A stretch of 15,190 nt of DNA from Chlamydiia bacterium (GTDB taxonomy: Bacteria > Chlamydiota > Chlamydiia > Chlamydiales > Simkaniaceae), in contig JAGROF010000101.1 in assembly GCA_020440405.1 (NCBI GenBank), forward strand, positions 1 through 15,190, written 5' to 3'. This document shows, one piece after another, positions 7,716-13,475 of this stretch (position 1 is its first letter; the number at the start of each line of letters is the position of its first letter). The translations under genes and the position numbers were made by a program. The notes under the pieces are model-generated. The model did not search any database, was not told where the DNA came from, and was given only the letters and a program-made list of their open reading frames with translations.

Positions 7716-7731
7716 AGAACCTATTCCATTT

Positions 7732-8487
7732 TTATTGTTTGAGTGCATTTAAAGCCCAGTTATAGCTCATGTAGGAGATGCGACCCACTTGCGCATCACG
7801 GTCTAAATATCCATTTTGAATGAGCCATTCCTTAGGGTCTGAATCAAAATCCCCTTTGTACCATTTGAAAATTTTCGAGAGGTATAAAGTGGTCCCCCTT
7901 ATTGCCATACCCTTCGTTTTGTTTTCAAGAAATCTTTTTGTCTGGTGCGCTAGCTGCTGGTCAAGGTGTTTTCCTTCGTAAGCATAGTTGGCTAAATCAG
8001 GACAGGAAATCGCGCTGCAATTGAGGGCAAAGTGAACACGAGCTTCTTGAAATTTCGCCCGCAAAATATCATGTTCAATCTCATCCAAAGAATAGGTTTT
8101 TCCTGCAACGACTCCGACTTTCTTTTTCCAGATGCTATTAAAAGCGGAGTCGAGCTGCTTTATCGAATGAATCTTGGGGTTTTCGACAATGATCTTAATC
8201 ATCAAAATGTTGTAGGCGTTGATCCACATCGCCACTTGGTCATCCTTCGATAGGGTTTCAAATGCAGGGAGGCGCGCTAAGTCATAAAGAGCTTTTCGAA
8301 AGTCTGGATGGTTACGAATCCCCTGATAGTTCACAAGCGTTGTGGCAATCCCTTCTTTCCTTCCCACCACAACGTTTTCTTTCAGGATCCCATTGTATGT
8401 TTTGAGCCACGCATCGACAAGCTCCGATGCCACCAGACTGTGAAACGTGAAACAAATCACAACAACTTTAACAAGATGTTTAATCAT
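7732..8487 (-). CDS. Exported DUF547-domain protein
   Basis: This 251-residue protein has an N-terminal signal peptide (residues 1-21, ending VAS). DUF547 features are clear: AMWINAYNILMIKII at 86-100, an SLDEIEHDILR helix at 133-143, and the conserved HFALNCSAISCPDL at 152-165 with two cysteines, followed by LDQQLAHQTKRFLEN. The biochemical role of DUF547 is unknown; a cysteine-containing HFALNC core suggests an enzyme or redox-linked fold, but that is a guess. It sits between the lipoprotein and the FadL-type gene and is probably exported with them. The upstream junction is the 28-nt palindromic element at 8490-8517, whose GGATAGG ends seven bases before this ATG and is the best ribosome-binding site candidate. 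Confidence 0.85.
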   Translation of the reverse strand: MIKHLVKVVVICFTFHSLVASELVDAWLKTYNGILKENVVVGRKEGIATTLVNYQGIRNHPDFRKALYDLARLPAFETLSKDDQVAMWINAYNILMIKIIVENPKIHSIKQLDSAFNSIWKKKVGVVAGKTYSLDEIEHDILRAKFQEARVHFALNCSAISCPDLANYAYEGKHLDQQLAHQTKRFLENKTKGMAIRGTTLYLSKIFKWYKGDFDSDPKEWLIQNGYLDRDAQVGRISYMSYNWALNALKQ

Positions 8488-8489
8488 AG

Positions 8490-8517
8490 ATGAACCTATC
8501 CAGTATTATATGTTCAT
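8490..8517. repeat. 28-nt minimal foldback element at the lipoprotein/DUF547 junction
   Basis: The element starts ATGAACCTATCCAGTA and ends ATATGTTCAT on the plus strand. Its outer 10-bp arms match at nine positions. The first 16 bases are identical to the left end of the 168-nt element at 10275-10442. Read in the direction of transcription (minus), the lipoprotein's TGA stop (8514-8516) lies in one end (A-TGA-AC). The other end gives GGATAGGTTCAT just before CT-ATG of DUF547. The whole intergenic gap is essentially this element. Confidence 0.65.
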
Positions 8518-9527
8518 AAATCCCATCCCCAAAAACGTGCAGCAACAGGAAAATTCCATAAATCGGACTCTCTCCAATACGCTGGATTCAAACTGGTATA
8601 AAACCGCTTGCTTAGTTGATTGGCAGATGTATATTTTTTATCGTTTCCTACATTGGGATCAAAAGCCCACCAGCTAATGAATAAAAACTCAAAGGGCTTT
8701 AAGGAGTTTCTAACATACCCTTCATTCAGTTCTTGATAGTAGAAAGAAAGAGTTTTGTCTTCTCCCTCAATCGGTAAGTTGTCGAGAGAATCCATTGGCA
8801 CAAGGGGCATTTTTTCCACCTGATATTGCGCACGAATTTTTGACGTCTTTTCAACATAGACATCGGTGACGCGATGTGTTTTATCTCTAAGGAAGAATAC
8901 AGGACGTGCTCCTTCTTCCATCGGACAAGGATAATGAATCATTGCAGGAGATCTTTCTCCATAGCGGACTTTAGGCTCATTCTTCCATCCTTGAGGAAAT
9001 GCGCTCAAAGGGAGATAGTTGGTGGGGATCATCGAAATGTAGCATCCACATGTGTGCACAGATGTGACGAGAACAGGCATCTCATGCGCATCTAAGGTGA
9101 TGATCACGAGAAGCCCCACATTCTTTCCTGCCGTAATCTGGAAAGGGAAGAGTCCATAGGGAACCTTTTCAAAATGGACCCGATAAATGAGATTTGTATA
9201 CTTCCCTTTCTTCGTGACGAATTGGACTTTCTGCACATAAATGGGATGGGAACTGGGGTCGACATACGCTTCAAGCTTTTGCTGAGGCCCCCTTTTAATC
9301 TTCGGCTCCCCAATTTTGTTGTAAGGTTCTTGGTGCTCTTCAATAACAAAGATGGGGCAGTATTTTTCAAATAAAGGGAGATCCTCTTTTTCCTCTAAAG
9401 ACACCTTCTGAGGAGGAGTATATAAATAAGCTTCCGCATGATCCAGAGACAGCGCTTTAGGTTCTGTTGAACACCCTGCTAGAATCAAAACTAGGACAAT
9501 ACAAGACAAAAATCGGAGTGTTTTCAT
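8514..9527 (-). CDS. Lipoprotein of unknown family
   Basis: This is a 337-residue protein if started at the ATG at 9525-9527. That start yields a textbook lipoprotein signal peptide: MKTLRF, a hydrophobic core, then lipobox LAGC with Cys19. A longer reading from 9614 puts 29 residues ahead of the signal peptide and overlaps the divergent methyltransferase gene and both promoters, so I reject it. The mature protein has no family I recognise. It has a Cys-Gly-Cys motif (VHTCGCYISM), a second beta-rich half and a Trp-rich C-terminus ending FWGWDL. It is the first gene of the five-gene envelope cluster and lies only seven bases from a strong promoter's -10 box, so its mRNA may be nearly leaderless. 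It probably sits in the outer or inner membrane facing the periplasm. Confidence 0.75.
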   Translation of the reverse strand: MKTLRFLSCIVLVLILAGCSTEPKALSLDHAEAYLYTPPQKVSLEEKEDLPLFEKYCPIFVIEEHQEPYNKIGEPKIKRGPQQKLEAYVDPSSHPIYVQKVQFVTKKGKYTNLIYRVHFEKVPYGLFPFQITAGKNVGLLVIITLDAHEMPVLVTSVHTCGCYISMIPTNYLPLSAFPQGWKNEPKVRYGERSPAMIHYPCPMEEGARPVFFLRDKTHRVTDVYVEKTSKIRAQYQVEKMPLVPMDSLDNLPIEGEDKTLSFYYQELNEGYVRNSLKPFEFLFISWWAFDPNVGNDKKYTSANQLSKRFYTSLNPAYWRESDLWNFPVAARFWGWDL

Positions 9528-9532
9528 ATAAT
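9503..9532 (+). promoter_or_regulatory. Probable promoter for the SpoU/TrmH methyltransferase
   Basis: A perfect TATAAT lies at 9527-9532, with AAGACA at 9503-9508 (four of six to the -35 consensus) 18 bases upstream. Transcription would start near 9539, about 28 bases before the ATG at 9567. The -10 box overlaps the first base of the divergent lipoprotein gene's start codon. Confidence 0.45.
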
Positions 9533-9534
9533 CG

Positions 9535-9563
9535 TTTATGCTTTTCGAGTGAAAAACTGTCAA
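9535..9563 (-). promoter_or_regulatory. Probable promoter for the five-gene envelope cluster
   Basis: On the minus strand, a perfect TTGACA (9558-9563) is followed by a 17-base spacer and CATAAA (9535-9540), matching the -10 consensus at four of six. Only seven bases separate the -10 box from the lipoprotein ATG, so the transcript should start at or just before the start codon. This suggests leaderless or near-leaderless translation of the first gene. Confidence 0.55.
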
Positions 9564-9566
9564 TAA

Positions 9567-10265
9567 ATGTTTACGGAAAAAAAGTTCTGCTCCCTTTCCC
9601 ATAGACGCCAGCATAAAAAGGCAGGGGAATACTTACGCACCCTTTATGAAAAGCAGTTTCCGATCGATAGACAGTATCGTAAGATGGAAGCCTGGCTCAA
9701 CCTCCCTCCCATCGAGACCCCAGAAGCCATGGCTGACCGCTTTCACCTGCACATGAAAGAGGCTTCTATCGCTCTTCAAGAACACAATCTTTTGATCAAA
9801 CGATTCGATACCTTATCCGATACCCCTTACCGTCCTATCCATATCTACTTAGATGATCTCCGCTCCGCGTTTAATATTGGAAATATTTTGCGCACAACCG
9901 AAGCGTTTCGCCTTGGAACCATTATCTTTTCTGAAAACACTCCTGACCACACCCACCCCAAGGTTCAAAAGACAGCTATGGGTGCCTCCCCTCCCTGCAA
10001 GCAGGGCACACTTACCTTATGCCCGCGCCCTTTCATTGCCCTTGAAACGGTCGAAGGCGCCACTCCCCTAAGATCTTTTTCCTTTCCCGAATCGTTCACC
10101 CTTCTTTTAGGAAATGAAGAGCGGGGGGTCAAACAATCTACCCTTCAAGAAGCCGATTTCATTGTTGAAATCCCCCTTGTCGGTTCCAAAAACTCCCTCA
10201 ATGTGGCGTCCGCCTTTGCCATTGTAGCCGCAACAATTGACACTAATAATCCCATCTCATTATAG
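9567..10265 (+). CDS. SpoU/TrmH-family RNA 2'-O-ribose methyltransferase
   Basis: This 232-residue protein has the SPOUT knot motifs. Motif 1 is RSAFNIGNILRTTEAFRLG (99-117) with Asn103 and Arg109. Motif 2 is LLGNEERGV (180-188). Motif 3 is IPLVGSKNSLNVASAFAIV (202-220). The family methylates 2'-hydroxyls of tRNA or rRNA using S-adenosylmethionine; which RNA is modified here cannot be read from sequence. The N-terminal ~90 residues are basic and helical (SHRRQHKKAG) and could bind RNA. It reads away from the envelope cluster across a 39-base divergent gap. No Shine-Dalgarno is seen before the ATG. It ends ten bases before the 168-nt palindrome. Confidence 0.88.
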   Translation: MFTEKKFCSLSHRRQHKKAGEYLRTLYEKQFPIDRQYRKMEAWLNLPPIETPEAMADRFHLHMKEASIALQEHNLLIKRFDTLSDTPYRPIHIYLDDLRSAFNIGNILRTTEAFRLGTIIFSENTPDHTHPKVQKTAMGASPPCKQGTLTLCPRPFIALETVEGATPLRSFSFPESFTLLLGNEERGVKQSTLQEADFIVEIPLVGSKNSLNVASAFAIVAATIDTNNPISL

Positions 10266-10274
10266 TCATACTTA

Positions 10275-10442
10275 ATGAACCTATCCAGTAATAAAGATAT
10301 TTTTTTATTCCACCCTTTTTGGCATCTTTTCCCTTTTCATTTTGCCCCCTTATCTCATGAACAATGTGGTCAAAATGAAAAGAAAAAATCTGCTCAAAAA
10401 TTGAAGAAATCAAACAAATCCCTTAATACTGGATAGGTTCAT
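10275..10442. repeat. 168-nt foldback element between the methyltransferase and the small ORF
   Basis: The ends are perfect 16-bp inverted repeats (ATGAACCTATCCAGTA and its complement). The interior continues to pair with a 2-nt length difference: both arms share CTTTTCATTTTG, and the centre is TCATGA at 10355-10360. The element fills the whole space between the two genes. Its final AT forms the first two bases of the next gene's ATG (10441-10443), and its GGATAGG lies three bases upstream of that ATG. No coding sequence is visible inside. A left-arm block, CCACCCTTTT followed by TTTTCCC, recurs in the 85-nt element at 11843-11927, showing common descent. Confidence 0.8.
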
Positions 10443-10872
10443 GGATCAAGAAGATAAAAAAACAGTTGTGATGAATTTCCGGAAAGAGCTCGAGTCTTTC
10501 ACCAAGCATGTCAACGAGCTCCACCGCAATGCTGGCCTTTCAACCAAGCGAGAGTTCTTGGAGCGCATCGCTGGGGATGTGAATCGCCTTTATGCAAGCT
10601 CGATTCAAGTCCAAAAAGAGCAGGATGCAGAGATTGAAGAGATTGGATCGATTATCCAAAACATCTTTGTGCAACCAATCGCCATTAAACACCATGAGCA
10701 TATCACCATCTTAAAAGCGGTGGAAACCTTTGAGCCTGGAAAAGGGGATGAATGCGACCTATCTTTCATCATGCGGGAATATGTCAACCACCCCGCCTCG
10801 ACAAAAAGCTTCCTCATGGAGCTTGAGCTTCTCACCGATGATCTCGATGACGCTCTAGGAAAAATCGCCTAG
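10441..10872 (+). CDS. Small helical protein of unknown function
   Basis: This 143-residue, acidic, soluble protein is predicted to be mostly helical (FRKELESFTKHVNELHRN, LYASSIQVQKEQDAEIEE and a leucine/acid-rich C-terminal helix, LELLTDDLDDALGK). It has one cysteine and neither a signal peptide nor a membrane span. I do not recognise a family. Codon use looks normal and it is complete, so it is likely a real gene rather than a relic. Its start codon is formed by the end of the 168-nt palindrome, whose GGATAGG provides the only Shine-Dalgarno-like sequence, although the spacing of three bases is short. A second ATG at residue 11 (10471) has no better site. It converges on rnz with a 54-base gap in which I see no terminator hairpin. 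Confidence 0.7.
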   Translation: MDQEDKKTVVMNFRKELESFTKHVNELHRNAGLSTKREFLERIAGDVNRLYASSIQVQKEQDAEIEEIGSIIQNIFVQPIAIKHHEHITILKAVETFEPGKGDECDLSFIMREYVNHPASTKSFLMELELLTDDLDDALGKIA

Positions 10873-10926
10873 AACCTTACAACACCATCTCTGTGCTCTC
10901 GCTGTTCTCTGTGGTAAACTTCAACT

Positions 10927-11844
10927 TTAGGGAAGGTCTCTTAAAGGAAACTCGAACCGTCTGAAATCGTCGGCGGTATCTACGTTTGGAAAAATCTCTG
11001 CAGCCTCTTCTGCAAAGGGAAGAAGATCGCGGTAGCGCGCTGAAAAGTGGGTGAGGATCAGTTTTTGCACTCCTGCCTGCTTTGCAATGGTCGCTGCTTG
11101 TTTTGCTGTCATGTGGTCATGGCTTTTGGCTAAATCGCGGTGCTCTTCAAGGTAGGTGCTTTCACAGAGAAGAAGTTTGGCTCCTTTTGCAAGATCAATA
11201 GCATTTTGACAAGGCTTGGTATCGATCACGCATGAGAAGACATCTCCCTCTCGCACCCAACTGACCTCTTCTAAAAGAATGGTTTTCCCCTCAATTGTTA
11301 CTTGTTTCTTTTCTTGGAGCTCTCGAACGAGAGGCCCTTTAATCCCATAGGTTGCCAGTTTCTCTTTATCGAATTTGACGGTATCTGCTTCTTGAATCCG
11401 CCAGCCTACATTGTCCACCCCATGATCGAGAAATTTTGCTTCAATTGTAAACGCATCATCTTGGTGTACAATTCCCTCTTCAGAAATTGGGTGTTCTATG
11501 ACTTGGATGTGGTCATGATAAATGGTTCCGTAGCGCAGTCGATCGAAGTACACTTTTCCACTTGCAGGATAGTAGCAGTGCACGGGATGATTCACGCGGT
11601 CGAGATTGAGACGCATCAGCATCGAGCCTAATCCGAGACAGTGATCCCCATGAAAGTGGCTGACAAAAATCCGGGTAACTGTCGGCGGAGCAATCTCTGC
11701 AAAGATAAACTGCCGCTGCGTCCCTTCACCGGGATCAAAAAGAAATCCTTCTTGATTCCAGCGGAGTAAATACGCTCCATGATTGCGCAAGCGTGTTGGT
11801 TGCTGCGATGAACAGCCTAAGATAATTAAATCACGTACACTCAT
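10927..11844 (-). CDS. rnz: Ribonuclease Z (tRNA 3' endonuclease)
   Basis: This 305-residue metallo-beta-lactamase fold protein has the short RNase Z (ElaC) length. Diagnostic motifs are present: [10 protein letters not shown] (36-45), the metal-binding HFHGDH (63-68) within [24 protein letters not shown] with His141, [11 protein letters not shown] with His244, and [11 protein letters not shown] with His266. It cleaves 3' trailers from tRNA precursors that lack or carry CCA. It is the last gene of the lon operon and is separated from the rhomboid gene by the 85-nt foldback element. The start ATG (11842-11844) takes its first two bases from that element. GGGATAGG upstream is the ribosome-binding site candidate. 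In C. trachomatis the equivalent gene, as I recall, lies directly beside xerC; here about 8.7 kb separate them. Confidence 0.93.
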   Translation of the reverse strand: MSVRDLIILGCSSQQPTRLRNHGAYLLRWNQEGFLFDPGEGTQRQFIFAEIAPPTVTRIFVSHFHGDHCLGLGSMLMRLNLDRVNHPVHCYYPASGKVYFDRLRYGTIYHDHIQVIEHPISEEGIVHQDDAFTIEAKFLDHGVDNVGWRIQEADTVKFDKEKLATYGIKGPLVRELQEKKQVTIEGKTILLEEVSWVREGDVFSCVIDTKPCQNAIDLAKGAKLLLCESTYLEEHRDLAKSHDHMTAKQAATIAKQAGVQKLILTHFSARYRDLLPFAEEAAEIFPNVDTADDFRRFEFPLRDLP

Positions 11845-11927
11845 GAGCCTATCCCACTATTAGAAATCTCAGATTCTGGGAGAAAAGGCTCAAAAGGGTG
11901 GGGTTTATAATAGTAGGATAGGTTCAT
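11843..11927. repeat. 85-nt foldback element between the rhomboid gene and rnz
   Basis: The terminal arms are ATGAGCCTATCCCACTATTA at the left and the complement of ATGAACCTATCCTACTATTA at the right, matching at 21 of the first 24 positions. They belong to the same family as the termini at 10275-10442 and 8490-8517. Read on the minus strand, the rhomboid TGA stop (11924-11926) lies in ATGAAC and rnz begins in GGCTCATG. The interior CCACCCTTTTGAGCC and TTTTCTCCC align with the left arm of the 168-nt copy, so this looks like an internally shortened relative. A separate 5-GC-pair hairpin (11932-11951) lies just before it, inside the rhomboid 3' end. Confidence 0.75.
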
Positions 11928-12997
11928 ACTCCCCCCTTTGAAAAGAGGGGGATCCGCCCTAAAATCATTCCGACAAGCGCCCCACTGATATGCGCCGTAT
12001 TGGCAATATTCATGGAAAACTCAGCAATGTGAAACCGGATCATCAAAAAAGAGGCGATTTGCAATCCTAACATCGCAATAATGAACACCCCTAAAAAGAT
12101 CAGTGTTCCTCGCTGCAAGGGATAGCCCTCCCAAGGAGCAATCCGTTGCCGCACCCAAATAAACCCTGCAAGCCCACACACAATGCCGGAGTATCCGATG
12201 AAAAGGGGGCCACTCATCAAGTACTGCAATGTATTTGAAACGATGCCAATAATGAGGGTGATTGCGATATACTGCCACTTCTTCGTGCGCTCTTCAACTT
12301 GCCTCCCTAACATCCATAACCAAAGCATATTGAAAAGAATATGCAAAAACCCTCCATGAAGAAAAACAGGGGTAATCAAACGCCAAATCTGACCTTCTCG
12401 GATTTTTACAAATAGTGGCGCCTCAAGCTCCCCTTTTGATGCGGGCCACCCTAAGATCACTCCATAGAGGCCATCCCAAACCTCGGAACTGCCAACTCTG
12501 TTTTCAGCAAAAAGCTCGCGGCTTAGTTCCTCGCGGTTTTTCGCTGTTGGCATATCATAGGAAAGATCGATCATCAAAGGGGTTAATGTGTAATCTTCAG
12601 GTTTCTTATCTGTCTTAGCAATATCGGCCATCTGATAGCCATTCCAAATGAACAGCAGACCGCAGATGAGAATAATCAATCGGGTAAGCGGCATGCGGGG
12701 GCGCATATGACTACGCATGCGAAATGCCCTGACTTGAACCGGCTCCTTTTCTTCAGCGACTCCTTCCGTATCAATAGGATGAGGTTTCGTCTCAAAACGG
12801 GGATCCTCTGGATTTTTACGAAACTCTTCGAGCCAATGAACCGCTGTCTCGATCTGATCCTCATTAGAAATCCAAAACTCATACACGTGGGGATCAGAGG
12901 CAACGGGATCATACCGGCATTCGATCTCCTCCTGCTTGAGAAAGGAGGCGAATCTAAAGGCTTCTTTTTCTCCTTGGAGGGTTCCGATTAAACGCAT
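11924..12997 (-). CDS. Rhomboid-family intramembrane serine protease
   Basis: This 357-residue protein has a soluble N-terminal domain of about 100 residues resembling the GlpG cytoplasmic domain, then a first membrane span (105-120). A linker of about 85 residues follows, then the rhomboid core. Core motifs are HILFN (219-223), GYSG with catalytic Ser270 followed by GLAGF, and AHISG with catalytic His336. It should be an active serine-histidine dyad protease that cleaves transmembrane substrates in the inner membrane; the substrates are unknown. The start overlaps the end of the adenylyltransferase gene by 10 bases and has no clear Shine-Dalgarno, suggesting translational coupling. Its stop is provided by the 85-nt foldback element. 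Confidence 0.9.
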   Translation of the reverse strand: MRLIGTLQGEKEAFRFASFLKQEEIECRYDPVASDPHVYEFWISNEDQIETAVHWLEEFRKNPEDPRFETKPHPIDTEGVAEEKEPVQVRAFRMRSHMRPRMPLTRLIILICGLLFIWNGYQMADIAKTDKKPEDYTLTPLMIDLSYDMPTAKNREELSRELFAENRVGSSEVWDGLYGVILGWPASKGELEAPLFVKIREGQIWRLITPVFLHGGFLHILFNMLWLWMLGRQVEERTKKWQYIAITLIIGIVSNTLQYLMSGPLFIGYSGIVCGLAGFIWVRQRIAPWEGYPLQRGTLIFLGVFIIAMLGLQIASFLMIRFHIAEFSMNIANTAHISGALVGMILGRIPLFSKGGV

Positions 12998-13473
12998 GAC
13001 TGGATTTTTTTTATGAGGTTAGATGTGGAAAGCCCGGGGACAAGCTGAACAATATGGATTTTTCCTCCATGCTTTTTCACCACTTCGGCTTCAATACAAT
13101 CTGCCCCATATTCCGCTCCATTGACATGGACATCAGGCTTAACCTTTTCAAGAAACGCAGTGGGATCGGTTTCATCAAAATAGGTGACGTAGTCTACGAA
13201 TTGAAGGGCAGCAACCATTTCTAGGCGTTGCTCAAGAGGAACAATCGGACGCAGCGAACTTTTATATTGCTGAATCGAATGGTCTGAATTCAGTGCCATT
13301 AAAAGAATATCCGCCTGCTCAGAGGCTTCGTGAATCATCTTGAGATGTCCCGCATGCAAAAGGTCAAAAGAGCCATTGAGAGTCGCTAAGGTTTTTCCTT
13401 CTCTGCGGAGCCTTGCTACTTGACGTTCTATCTCTTCAGGAGGAATATATTTTTCATCTTTCCACGGGGACAT
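12988..13473 (-). CDS. rfaE2: Stand-alone heptose-1-phosphate adenylyltransferase-like nucleotidyltransferase
   Basis: This 161-residue cytidylyltransferase-fold protein corresponds to the C-terminal (adenylyltransferase) domain of HldE/RfaE. Key motifs are TLNGSFDLLHAGH (31-43, the HxGH nucleotide-binding site as His40-Ala-Gly-His43) and GLSTSNLI (147-154). In the LPS heptose pathway this step joins ATP with heptose-1-phosphate to give ADP-heptose. Chlamydial LPS of the Chlamydia genus lacks heptose, so the substrate here is uncertain; a FAD synthetase- or glycerol-phosphate-type nucleotidyltransferase is the main alternative. AGGAG lies within the last codons of lon, and the ATG follows the lon stop after two bases, so it is tightly coupled to lon. 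Confidence 0.8.
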   Translation of the reverse strand: MSPWKDEKYIPPEEIERQVARLRREGKTLATLNGSFDLLHAGHLKMIHEASEQADILLMALNSDHSIQQYKSSLRPIVPLEQRLEMVAALQFVDYVTYFDETDPTAFLEKVKPDVHVNGAEYGADCIEAEVVKKHGGKIHIVQLVPGLSTSNLIKKIQSCV

Positions 13474-13475
13474 TA

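Noticed and set aside
8527..9614. Longer start (9614) for the lipoprotein
   Set aside because: It would place 29 residues before a perfect lipoprotein signal peptide and overlap the methyltransferase gene and both promoters.
10873..10926. Terminator between the small ORF and rnz
   Set aside because: The gap has CTCTGTG direct repeats but no stable GC stem followed by a T-run.
11302..11631. 109-residue open frame on the plus strand
   Set aside because: It is antisense to rnz, whose metal-binding motifs are unmistakable. The composition is a mirror of the real frame.
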